Origin: Kiritimatiellia bacterium
GTDB lineage: Bacteria > Verrucomicrobiota > Kiritimatiellia > RFP12 > UBA1067
Assembly: GCA_017629455.1 (NCBI GenBank)
Contig: JAGBXE010000022.1
Coordinates: forward strand, 1-13,334
Direction: 5' to 3'
Length of the DNA stretch: 13,334 bases
The translations under genes and the position numbers were made by a program. Each line of letters begins with the position of its first letter. The stretch's first letter is position 1. Below, piece after piece: positions 1 through 9,744 of this stretch. Under the pieces are notes generated by a model. It saw nothing but the letters and a program-made list of their open reading frames with translations. It was not told the DNA's origin and made no database searches.

Positions 1-672
1 AAGTTTTCGAATTCCGGGAAAATGGACGTGTTGAAGGGAAGGTTCATTGCCGGCTGAAACTTTTTCAAACGAAAAGTAGTCGCAAAAAACATTTGCGCTG
101 GGAATCGGGGGCTTAAGCGACATATCCATCGCCTTTAGAGCCTCTTTGACATGAAGCTTGCGCGGCTTACCATCGGCACCTACGCGCCCCCAATCGTAAA
201 GCCTAAACGTTGTATCACTTGACTGCTGCACTTCAAAAACTGACGTGCCTTCGCCAATTGCATGTACAAGCCCACCAGGGATAAAATAACACTCTCCCTC
301 TTTAGTGTCGTAACGCATTAAAAGCGATTCAAACGAGCCATCAGCTACCGCACGCTCAATATCATCCTGCGAAACCCCATCGCGAAGACCCGCAAAAATA
401 GGCCCAGGCTTGAGAACACACCACATCTCGGTCTTAGCTTCGCCGCCGGTTGACAATGCGGTAAAATCATTCGGATGAACCTGTACGCTAAGCCTTTGAT
501 TGGCGTTAATGACCTTAACTAAGATATTAAAATCGTCGTTGATGTCGCGCAAAGTTAACCCATTAGCACCTTTTATTCGACTAGGAGCAGTAGGGTGAGC
601 ACTTACCAACCAATGCTCTTCACCCCATATGGTGCGGTGAATATCGGCATCAAACTTTATTGGACTTATCAT
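1..672 (-). CDS. manA: Mannose-6-phosphate isomerase, class I (partial, 3' end missing)
   Basis: Cupin-fold, zinc-dependent enzyme that interconverts mannose-6-phosphate and fructose-6-phosphate in the cytosol, linking glycolysis to GDP-mannose and surface polysaccharide synthesis. The 224 visible residues contain the family signatures: SVQVHPND (62-69), KTEMW (80-84), PGGLVHAIGEG (132-142) and FEVQQSSDTTFRLYDWGR (146-163). By family knowledge the zinc ligands are Q64, H66, E82 and H137, and all are present. The N-terminus is compact, as in short Bacillus-type ManA proteins of about 315 residues; the missing C-terminus lies left of position 1. The start ATG (672-670) shares its A with the TAA stop of the channel gene (TAATG), and AAAAAGGAA just upstream can serve as ribosome binding site. 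Translational coupling to the efflux operon is therefore likely. Family assignment is secure; specificity for mannose over a related sugar phosphate is not proven. Confidence 0.93.
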   Translation of the reverse strand, partial: MISPIKFDADIHRTIWGEEHWLVSAHPTAPSRIKGANGLTLRDINDDFNILVKVINANQRLSVQVHPNDFTALSTGGEAKTEMWCVLKPGPIFAGLRDGVSQDDIERAVADGSFESLLMRYDTKEGECYFIPGGLVHAIGEGTSVFEVQQSSDTTFRLYDWGRVGADGKPRKLHVKEALKAMDMSLKPPIPSANVFCDYFSFEKVSAGNEPSLQHVHFPGIRKL

Positions 673-2180
673 TATTCCTTTTTGCCTTCTTCATTCTTGT
701 CTACCGCAAGCCCGCCACCTAATGCGCGATAAAGCGAAATCAAATTAAGCGTAATCTGCCCTCTTGAAATAGCAAACTCTTCCTCAAGCTGGAGGCGCGA
801 ACGCTGCGCATCGAGAACGTTGTTAAAGTCTTTAAGACCGTTTTTATAGAGGTCTTGAGAGATAGTCACTGCATCGGAAGAAGCCTTAACTGCGCCAAGC
901 AGTGATTTATTGCGCAAATATTCTTGCGTGTAAGCTGCGTAGGCATTACGAACTTCGCCATAGGCATTTTCGATTGCAAGTTCATAATTCAAAGCCGCTT
1001 CCTTAGCCTGAGCTTCTGCAACTTTGACATTCGCATAAATTGCACCACCTTGGAAAATAGGCCAACTGACAGCAGGCCCTAACGACGCAAAGAACGATTC
1101 ACGCGAAAAAAGCCGCGTTTTATAACGGTTCTCCCAACCTACGGTACCATTAATGTAGAGTTTGGGGAACCATGCCGCCTCGGCTACACCGATCCTCGCA
1201 GTTGCTGCGGCAAGCGCCCTTTCAGCTGCCTTTACATCAGGACGCGCGCGCATCATATTAAGATTAAGCTCTGCAACCTTCTGGGGCGCAAGCTGCCAGT
1301 CACGGCGCACTTCAATCGCCTTTAAAATTTCATGCAACGAGCCAGGCATTTCACCAGCCAAAATTGCAAGCGAGTTTTTAATACGCTCTTCCTCAGCCAG
1401 CAACGAAGGAATACGAGCACGTGTTTGCTCAACTATGTATGCGCACTGATTGACGGCAAGCTCATCACCGATGCCGGAATCGAGACGCGACTTAAGGATA
1501 TCGTAAGTCTCCGACTGAAGAACTAGGTTGGTTCTAGCCACTTCAATAAGTTCTTGCGTAGTACGCAGATTAATGTACTGCTGACCGATTTGAGTAGTCA
1601 ATGAAACCCATGCATCAGCAACGGTCCAACCTGCCGCCTGAGCCTGTGCCAAGGCAGACTCGCAAAGACGGCGGTTTCCGCCAAATATATCTATCTCCCA
1701 ATTTCCGTCAAGCGCGGCATTGCGCACGTTATAATGAGCGGACGAATCGCCGCCAGATCGATTATTCGGATTTGACCAGTAACGCGTCCATGCTCCTTCG
1801 ACACCAAATTTAGGGAGAAACGCAGCATATGAACCAAGCAGTTCATACGATGAGGCCTCAAGGCGACGCTGCGCCATAAGATAGCCTATATTATTAGAAA
1901 CGCCTCCTTCAATAAGGCTCTTTAGAACTGGGTCGTTAAAGCGCTCCCACCAGCGATGAATCAACTCATTTGATACATTTACCCGCGAATCATCGGAAGC
2001 TTCGGCAGGTTTATACTCAGCTGTTTGAGTAAGATTCGATGTAGGCTGACCCGCATCTGGGAGCGAATAGGAAGGCACTTCCAACTCGAGCTCCTTGTAA
2101 TCGGGACCCACTGACGGAATATTAGCGCACCCTGCCGCGACAAGCACGGCAATCACGACGGCATTATGAATCAGTTGCAT
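672..2180 (-). CDS. RND efflux outer-membrane channel lipoprotein (OprM/NodT family)
   Basis: Outer-membrane factor of a tripartite drug efflux pump: a trimeric beta-barrel with a long periplasmic alpha-helical tunnel that expels substrates delivered by the RND pump. It is 502 residues, the usual length for the family. The N-terminus is a short lipoprotein signal with C18 in VAAGC as the probable lipidated cysteine, followed by GPDYK (25-29), typical of the group. The conserved entry helix RWWERFNDPVLKSLI (76-90), WEIDIFGG (161-168), RARPDV (311-316), WPIFQGG (373-379) and C-terminal LYRALGGG (483-490) mark the two OEP repeats. The gene lies 25 bp downstream of the pump gene, with GAGG about 10 nt before the ATG. 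Spot counts give roughly 44% GC, clearly below the pump gene (about 57%), so this part may have a different history. It is the third structural component of the same operon; the family call is secure, the substrates are not known. Confidence 0.95.
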   Translation of the reverse strand: MQLIHNAVVIAVLVAAGCANIPSVGPDYKELELEVPSYSLPDAGQPTSNLTQTAEYKPAEASDDSRVNVSNELIHRWWERFNDPVLKSLIEGGVSNNIGYLMAQRRLEASSYELLGSYAAFLPKFGVEGAWTRYWSNPNNRSGGDSSAHYNVRNAALDGNWEIDIFGGNRRLCESALAQAQAAGWTVADAWVSLTTQIGQQYINLRTTQELIEVARTNLVLQSETYDILKSRLDSGIGDELAVNQCAYIVEQTRARIPSLLAEEERIKNSLAILAGEMPGSLHEILKAIEVRRDWQLAPQKVAELNLNMMRARPDVKAAERALAAATARIGVAEAAWFPKLYINGTVGWENRYKTRLFSRESFFASLGPAVSWPIFQGGAIYANVKVAEAQAKEAALNYELAIENAYGEVRNAYAAYTQEYLRNKSLLGAVKASSDAVTISQDLYKNGLKDFNNVLDAQRSRLQLEEEFAISRGQITLNLISLYRALGGGLAVDKNEEGKKE

Positions 2181-2205
2181 ATTTATTTTCCTCTACAATA
2201 ATGTC

Positions 2206-5200
2206 TCATTTCCAGTTTCTGGACAACTTCGCCCGATCAGAAAGGTTTCGCCTTCTCGCGGCAACTGTGGTAAGGTAGGAGAAGAATCTCTTCACCCTCT
2301 CGCGCCACGTCTGGAAGAGTGCATAAAGACCAGGAACAAGTAGTATACCGAAAAGAACCGAAAACAGCATCCCGAAAAATTCGGTTGTGCCGAGATGGTT
2401 GCTGCTCGCCGCGCCAGCGCCGGTGGCAATCATCATGGGAAGCGTCCCTAGTAGTGTTGTAAACGCCGTCATCAGCAGCGCCCTCAAGCGCTCGCCAGCG
2501 GCAGAACCTGCGGCATCAACGATGGAATAACCTTCCTCCTCGCGCTTGTCCTTGGCGAACTCGACGATGAGAATGGCATTCTTTGAAGCAAGCCCCACGA
2601 GTAGAACAAGCCCAAGCTGAGCATAGATCGAAAGCGGATAAGGCGAGCCTGTGGCAAATTCGCCCCAGAACTTAAGACCAAGAAGCGCGCCCAACACCGC
2701 GACGAAAATGGAAAGCATAACCGGCATCGGAATCGTCCACGACTCGTACTGGGCGACGAGAAAGAGATACCCGAAGATGATTGCAAGAAGAATGAGCGGC
2801 GCGGCGGAACCCTCGTTGCGCGCCTCCTGGAAGGAAAGCGCCGCCCAGACATAGCCATACCCTTCTGGAAGCTCAGCGTCGAGAAGCTCACGCACTTCGT
2901 TCATGACTGTGCCGGAAGCAACACCCGGTGCAGGCATAATATTAAGACCAACGGTCAGATACTTATCGCGAGTATAAACGGTACGCGGCCCGAGTTCGCG
3001 AGTGATCGTGCCAAGCGATCCAATCGGCACCATCGCGCCAGCATCAGAACGGACATAAAGCCGTTCAACATCTTCAGGCGTCGCACGCGCCTTCGACTCG
3101 GCGGCGACCGTCACGCGGTTGACTTGAGTACCGAGATTGACGTCATTGACATAACGCGAGCCGAGATAGTTCTGCAACGTCGCGTATACAGTTGCAACCG
3201 GAACATGGAACATTTCGGCCTTCGTGCGGTCGAGATTAAACCTAAGCTTCGGCGTTACGGCGTTGTAGCCCGCAAACGCAGCAAGAATCTTGGGATTCGT
3301 ATTAAGCTTAGCAAGAAGAACGTTTTTAACCTCGTCAAGCTTGATAGGGTCGGTCCCTACCTTGTCTTGAATATGCACGGAAATGCCGTTGGCATTGCCG
3401 AGACCGGGGATTGCCGGAGGTGTGAAGACTTGCCACCTCGGTTCGGGAATCGACTGCAGGAGACCCTGAATCTTGGGAATCATCTTCAGGGCATGCTGCT
3501 CGGGCAGGGGGCGCTCGTTCCATGTCTTTAAGTCGACAATAAGCGTAGTCTGATTTTCGCCGCGACCGCCGATCATACCCCAACCTGTGATGGAGAGAAC
3601 AGTACTCACCTCGGGGAGCGTCCGCAGAAGCTCCACCGCTCTTAATGCCGTTTCGCGGCTCCTATCGCGCGCCGTGCCTTCCGGCATCTCCATCGAACAG
3701 AAAACGACACTCTGGTCTTCATCAGGGAGGAAGGCCGTTTCTGTCTTGGTGAACATGTGAATCGTCATGATGACGGTCAACAGAAGTAGGACCAGCGAAA
3801 GGAAAATGCGGCTGGCAAGCCACCTTGCAATCATAACGAAGAAACCCTTGAACGAATCAAGAATCTTGTTAAACCATGCAAAAGGCCCGCGCTTGAAAGG
3901 ACGCGCCTCGCGCAACAGGAGAGAACACAAAGCCGGCGCAAGCGTAAGCGCGCACACCGTTGAGAAACATACGGCCGCAGAAAGCGTCACCGAGAACTGC
4001 TGGTAGATGCGGCCCGTAATTCCACTCATAAACCCTACGGGGACGAAGATGCCGAGAAGAACGAGTGTCGTGGCGATAACCGCGCTCGTGACGTCCTTCA
4101 TAGCCTGAATCGACGCCTCCTTCGCGTTGAGGCCGCGCGTTTCGATAAGGAATTGAACACGCTCGACGACGACAATACAGTCGTCAACCACAACACCGAT
4201 TGCCAGCACCAGTCCAAATAGCGTCAGAATGTTGATGGAATACCCAAGAAACGACATCAAAATAAATGTAGAGCACAACGACACAGGAATCGTGAGACAC
4301 GGAATCAGTGTCGCACGCCAGTCTTGAAGAAAGAGATAGCAGACAAGAACAACGAGGGTGAACGTAAGAAGAAGCGTAGAGACGATTTCCTCGATGCAGA
4401 CTCGCACGTATTCCGTCGCGTCATAAGGTGTAGTCCACTCCAAATCGGCGGGGAAGCTCTTCTCCATTTCGCGGAAGGCGGCGTAAATCTGGTCCATCGT
4501 TTCGATGGCGTTAGCACCGGGCTTCTGCTGCAGCGCGATCATAACGGCATTCTCGCCGTTGAGCTGCCCAGAGAACATATAATTCTCTTCACCGATTTCG
4601 GTCCGCGCGATATCCTTAAGACGGACAATACCGCCATTCTCGTCGCGGCGAACGACGATTTCGTTGAACTCCGCGGGCTTCATGAGACGGCCCTTTGCTA
4701 TAAGCGTGTAGACGCGCGCTCCGTGACGCTGAACAGGGGCGGATCCCACAGAACCGATCGACGCTTGGACATTCTGTTTTGTTACGGCTGCTATTACCTC
4801 TTCGCTGTTGAGGCCCTGCGCGGCCATACGATCAGGATCGAGCCACACGCGCATCGCGAGCCTCGGCCCGTAGACAGCCGCGTCGCCGACGCCGGGAATG
4901 CGCAGCAGCACGGGCTGGATATTGCCGTAGATGTAGTCGGATATCTGCAGACGCGACATTTTGCCGGTACGCGACTTAATCGCCATAAACCCGAGCATAT
5001 CTTCCGACTGCGCACGGATCGTGCCGCCGAGCTGCTGGACTTCAGTAGGCAACTTCGCCTCCGCCTGCGAAACACGGTTCTGCACCTTGACCATATCCAT
5101 ATCGCGGTCGGACTCGACCTCGAAAGAGAGCGTCAGGCTGTAGCTGCCATCGTCACCGCAGCTGCCGACCATGTAAAGCATGTCGTCTACGCCGTTAACC

Positions 5201-5445
5201 TTGTCTTCGATAGGCATGGCGACGGTATTGAGCACCTCCTGCGCACTCGCGCCCGGATAGGAGTACTGTACCTGAATGGACGGCGGAGTAAGACGCGGAT
5301 ACTGGGAAATGGGAAGCTCCCGTATCGCCATCAAGCCCGCAAGCGTAAGAACGATCGATATGACCATCGCGAAACGCGGACGCTCAATGAACGTTCGCGA
5401 AAACGTCTTAATCTGGTCGATCGATTTTCGTATAGACAGTTTCAT
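2206..5445 (-). CDS. RND multidrug efflux pump, inner-membrane transporter (AcrB/MexB-like, HAE1 family)
   Basis: Proton-driven trimeric antiporter that captures drugs, dyes, detergents or bile salts from the periplasm and inner leaflet and passes them to the outer-membrane channel. Its 1079 residues compare with about 1049 for AcrB. TM1 is at about 24-42, followed by LPISQYP (44-50) and SYPGASAQEV (62-71). The first large periplasmic loop spans about 45-345. The proton-relay residues align with AcrB: D421 and D422 in VVVDDCIVVVERV, K955 in GLASKNAILIVEFAK, T993 and R986. The second periplasmic loop (about 565-875) carries GIPGLG-like sequence at 679-684 (IPGLGN). Twelve hydrophobic segments can be traced in the usual 1+5+1+5 arrangement. 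GAGGGAAAA ahead of the ATG overlaps the end of the adaptor gene 10 bp away, so translation is closely linked. The HAE1 class (organic substrates, not heavy metals) is supported by the DD pair and overall sequence; individual substrates cannot be read from it. Confidence 0.97.
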   Translation of the reverse strand: MKLSIRKSIDQIKTFSRTFIERPRFAMVISIVLTLAGLMAIRELPISQYPRLTPPSIQVQYSYPGASAQEVLNTVAMPIEDKVNGVDDMLYMVGSCGDDGSYSLTLSFEVESDRDMDMVKVQNRVSQAEAKLPTEVQQLGGTIRAQSEDMLGFMAIKSRTGKMSRLQISDYIYGNIQPVLLRIPGVGDAAVYGPRLAMRVWLDPDRMAAQGLNSEEVIAAVTKQNVQASIGSVGSAPVQRHGARVYTLIAKGRLMKPAEFNEIVVRRDENGGIVRLKDIARTEIGEENYMFSGQLNGENAVMIALQQKPGANAIETMDQIYAAFREMEKSFPADLEWTTPYDATEYVRVCIEEIVSTLLLTFTLVVLVCYLFLQDWRATLIPCLTIPVSLCSTFILMSFLGYSINILTLFGLVLAIGVVVDDCIVVVERVQFLIETRGLNAKEASIQAMKDVTSAVIATTLVLLGIFVPVGFMSGITGRIYQQFSVTLSAAVCFSTVCALTLAPALCSLLLREARPFKRGPFAWFNKILDSFKGFFVMIARWLASRIFLSLVLLLLTVIMTIHMFTKTETAFLPDEDQSVVFCSMEMPEGTARDRSRETALRAVELLRTLPEVSTVLSITGWGMIGGRGENQTTLIVDLKTWNERPLPEQHALKMIPKIQGLLQSIPEPRWQVFTPPAIPGLGNANGISVHIQDKVGTDPIKLDEVKNVLLAKLNTNPKILAAFAGYNAVTPKLRFNLDRTKAEMFHVPVATVYATLQNYLGSRYVNDVNLGTQVNRVTVAAESKARATPEDVERLYVRSDAGAMVPIGSLGTITRELGPRTVYTRDKYLTVGLNIMPAPGVASGTVMNEVRELLDAELPEGYGYVWAALSFQEARNEGSAAPLILLAIIFGYLFLVAQYESWTIPMPVMLSIFVAVLGALLGLKFWGEFATGSPYPLSIYAQLGLVLLVGLASKNAILIVEFAKDKREEEGYSIVDAAGSAAGERLRALLMTAFTTLLGTLPMMIATGAGAASSNHLGTTEFFGMLFSVLFGILLVPGLYALFQTWRERVKRFFSYLTTVAARRRNLSDRAKLSRNWK

Positions 5446-5455
5446 TTATTTTCCC

Positions 5456-6667
5456 TCACTCTTTGATCCTGGGCGAGAAATTGGGATCAAGATCTTCGTT
5501 GCCGGTCGCTTCGACAATCGTCACTTTCATACCTGGGGCGAGCTTGGAAACTCCCGAGACTACGACTTTTTCGCCGACATTAAGACCCTTTACGACAGGC
5601 GTCCAACCTTCGCTCGTCTCGCGCGTTTCTACAACGCGCTGTTCAACGGTCATATCTTCTTTGAGCACCCAGACGCTGCGGCTACCGGTGGAAAGATCGA
5701 CAAGTGCCTGCTGGGGAACGCACGGGAGTTTCGGAGGATTTTTATAGTCAACGAGCAATGTCACGTAGCTGTTGGGGATGAGCATCCTATCGGGATTGGG
5801 GAACACCAAACGCATAATAATCGTCGCCGTCTCCTTGCTCATGGTGTTATCGTCGAACGCCCATGCGCCGAGCTTGGCGTATTCACTGCCATCAGGGAGA
5901 ATAAGCCTCAGACGGTAGTCAGGGGCGGAGCCTTTAAGCTGCGCGGCGCGCCAACCCACGTAAGCTCGGTCGGTAAGCGGAAATGAAACGCGGATAGGAT
6001 CGATTTGAACGATGCGAGCGAGCGAACCCTTGCTCGGTGAAACGTAGTCGCCCACATGTGCAGTAGTCTTACCGATCTGCCCTGAAATAGGCGCATAAAC
6101 CTGCGTCTTTTTAAGGTCATACTCAGCGACCACGAGATTTGCTTTCGCCTGCAAGACGGCGGCCTTGGCAGACTCGGCGGCCGCCTCCGCGTTGTCGCGC
6201 TCAAGCTGCGTGATGCCACGCGCGTCAGCTTCGAGCATACGCTTGTAGTAGCGCTCGGCGCGACGCTGTTCGGCTTCCGCCGCAGCAAGATCGGCCTTGC
6301 GCTGGTTGGCTATCGCCTGATAGCGTTCGCCGTCCAAGACGTAGAGAAGATCACCTGACTTTACGATGTCGCCTTCCTTGAAACGGACATCCTTAACATA
6401 CCCATCCACCTGCGGCAGAAGTTCGACCTCCTGAACGGGCTCGGCGTGCGCCACGAAACGCTCAGGCAGATTGTAAACGCGCTCTTCTACCGGGCGAACG
6501 GCGACAGATGCGGCCATCTGCGGCATCTGCATCTTTACGGCCGCCTTTTTAGGGTAAAGTTCACAGGCTATCCATCCGCCGGCAACAGAGGCCACAACAA
6601 GCACAATCAAGCCGATGGCAGAACCCACCGCAGACTTATTCTGCTGAACTTCCTTTTGTTTCATCAT
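5456..6667 (-). CDS. RND efflux periplasmic adaptor (membrane fusion protein, AcrA/MexA-like)
   Basis: Periplasmic adaptor that bridges the RND pump and the outer-membrane channel. Length 403 residues, normal for the family. A single hydrophobic segment at about 14-34 anchors it in the inner membrane; C35 follows W-I-A and is not a convincing lipobox, so a membrane anchor rather than lipidation is likely. The first half of the lipoyl domain spans about 79-113 (LPQVDGYVKDVRFKEGD), an Ala/Glu-rich helical hairpin about 114-187, and the second lipoyl half about 188-207 (VYAPISGQIGKTTAHVGDYV). Beta-barrel and membrane-proximal domains follow. The ATG at 6667 abuts the repressor's TAA, and a second ATG follows at once (6664). 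AAGGAG (6671-6676) lies only 3 nt from the first ATG but 6 nt from the second, so the true start may be 6664. Expressed with the repressor and pump from the common promoter. Confidence 0.96.
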   Translation of the reverse strand: MMKQKEVQQNKSAVGSAIGLIVLVVASVAGGWIACELYPKKAAVKMQMPQMAASVAVRPVEERVYNLPERFVAHAEPVQEVELLPQVDGYVKDVRFKEGDIVKSGDLLYVLDGERYQAIANQRKADLAAAEAEQRRAERYYKRMLEADARGITQLERDNAEAAAESAKAAVLQAKANLVVAEYDLKKTQVYAPISGQIGKTTAHVGDYVSPSKGSLARIVQIDPIRVSFPLTDRAYVGWRAAQLKGSAPDYRLRLILPDGSEYAKLGAWAFDDNTMSKETATIIMRLVFPNPDRMLIPNSYVTLLVDYKNPPKLPCVPQQALVDLSTGSRSVWVLKEDMTVEQRVVETRETSEGWTPVVKGLNVGEKVVVSGVSKLAPGMKVTIVEATGNEDLDPNFSPRIKE

Positions 6668-7318
6668 TTACTCCTTCGTGGTATTTAGATTTGAAATATC
6701 ACGCCAAATCGCTCCGAAAGCATTCCGAAGCGTATCGGCAAGGTTTGAAGATAGAAAACCAGTTATATGCGAATGGACAAGACCGTTCCATAGCGCTATG
6801 CAACAACTGGCGATTTCGGCAGCGTCGACATCATTTCGCGCTTTGCCGGCGCGCATATCATTTTCGACAGCCGTATGGAAAGCGCACCACGGCCCAAAAC
6901 GCCTGTGTTTAAGAAGATTGTCGCGCACCTGCGCCATTGATGTCGATGACCAGCGAATCTGCTCGTTGATTAAAAGGAAGAAAGAGCGTTTCTTCGCGTC
7001 GGAAACGGTCTGCTCGGCATTGCGCACCATCATATCCGCAACCTGCGGAAACGAAAGTTTTCCAAACCCGTCCTCCCCAGCGGGTAGAAGCTTAAGTATC
7101 TGCTCCTTAAACTTTTCAAGCATCTCATCGACAAGCGCAATAAGAAGGCTCTGTTTAGACTCAAAATGCCAGTAAACCGCCCCTTTGGTCATCTTCATAC
7201 GGGCGGCGATATCGGTAAAAGTCGTATGCTCGTAACCCTTTTTCGCAAAGAGCTGAAGCGCGCTCGAGAGAATCCTCTCGCGCGTTTTTTCCGCATCTTC
7301 TTTACTTCTTCTAGCCAT
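6668..7318 (-). CDS. TetR/AcrR-family transcriptional repressor of the efflux operon
   Basis: One-component repressor, 216 residues (AcrR is 215). The N-terminal DNA-binding domain (about 10-57) includes the helix-turn-helix TTFTDIAARMKMTKGAVYWHF (32-52). The recognition segment TKGAVYWHF (44-52) is almost the same as TRGAIYWHF of E. coli AcrR. The C-terminal helical domain (about 60-205) would hold the ligand pocket and dimer interface. It is the first gene of the efflux operon: its last two sense codons (AAG GAG) form the ribosome binding site for the adaptor gene that follows. The start ATG lies only 11 nt from a perfect -10 hexamer and no Shine-Dalgarno sequence can fit, so the mRNA is probably leaderless or nearly so; no other start keeps the HTH intact (next Met is M41). 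A 22-bp palindrome in the promoter is the obvious binding site, implying autoregulation. The inducing ligand is unknown but presumably a pump substrate. Confidence 0.95.
   Translation of the reverse strand: MARRSKEDAEKTRERILSSALQLFAKKGYEHTTFTDIAARMKMTKGAVYWHFESKQSLLIALVDEMLEKFKEQILKLLPAGEDGFGKLSFPQVADMMVRNAEQTVSDAKKRSFFLLINEQIRWSSTSMAQVRDNLLKHRRFGPWCAFHTAVENDMRAGKARNDVDAAEIASCCIALWNGLVHSHITGFLSSNLADTLRNAFGAIWRDISNLNTTKE
6671..6676 (-). promoter_or_regulatory. Ribosome binding site that decides the adaptor start
   Basis: AAGGAG is formed by the final Lys and Glu codons of the repressor gene. It is followed by TAA and two consecutive ATG codons (6667 and 6664). The 3-nt gap to the first ATG is short; the 6-nt gap to the second is near optimal, favouring the second as the real start. 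Confidence 0.6.
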
Positions 7319-7329
7319 AATGGATGCGT

Positions 7330-7359
7330 ATTATACATACCTACGCGTATGTATGTCAA
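7330..7359 (-). promoter_or_regulatory. Sigma70-type promoter of the tetR-efflux operon (perfect consensus hexamers)
   Basis: On the minus strand, TTGACA (7359-7354) and TATAAT (7335-7330) are both exact consensus, separated by 18 bp. Predicted transcription start is about 7325-7321, only 3 to 8 nt before the ATG of the repressor gene at 7318. The next gene upstream, gyrB, ends at 7413, leaving 94 bp between. Such a strong promoter needs repression, which fits the palindrome lying in its spacer. Confidence 0.9.
7335..7356. promoter_or_regulatory. Probable TetR/AcrR operator (22-bp near-perfect palindrome)
   Basis: The site reads ACATAC-C-TACGCGTA-T-GTATGT on the plus strand, symmetric at 20 of 22 positions with its centre between 7345 and 7346. 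It covers the last three bases of the -35, the entire 18-bp spacer and the first base of the -10, so bound repressor would exclude RNA polymerase. Compared with the E. coli AcrR site at acrAB, recalled as ACATACAT...GTATGTA halves, about 18 of 23 bases agree on the minus strand. Binding by the adjacent repressor is inferred from position, symmetry and the conserved recognition helix. Confidence 0.85.
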
Positions 7360-7412
7360 GTGGGGTGGCATACGCTCACCCGCATCACGCGCGAAGCTTT
7401 GAGGTTTAGGAG

Positions 7413-9689
<2,277 letters not shown>

Positions 9690-9696
9690 TTAAAGT

Positions 9697-9705
9697 ATTA
9701 TACCA
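9697..9705 (-). promoter_or_regulatory. Extended -10 promoter of gyrB
   Basis: Minus strand TGGTATAAT: a perfect -10 hexamer (9702-9697) with the upstream TG. The -35 region 17 bp upstream (GTAGTG) is poor, which extended -10 promoters tolerate. The predicted start, near 9690, gives a leader of about 25 nt containing the AAAAGGG ribosome binding site. The 79-bp gap to the flavoprotein stop also allows read-through, as no terminator hairpin is visible. Confidence 0.72.
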
Positions 9706-9744
9706 AACTAAACTTACGACACTACTACCAAGAAAGGCCCTTCA

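Noticed and set aside
4324..5466. 380-codon open frame on the plus strand opposite the RND pump gene
   Set aside because: It lies entirely antisense to a complete, strongly conserved AcrB-like gene, has His/Arg-rich low-sense composition and no recognisable domain. It is a shadow of the pump gene's codon bias.
5276..5986. 236-codon open frame on the plus strand across the pump/adaptor junction
   Set aside because: Antisense to two well-supported genes, with no domain and no ribosome binding site context.
7363..7381. GGGTG/CACCC hairpin between gyrB and the tetR promoter, considered as a gyrB terminator
   Set aside because: The stem is only 5 bp with a 9-nt loop and is followed by CACTTGACA rather than a T-run, so a factor-independent terminator is not supported.
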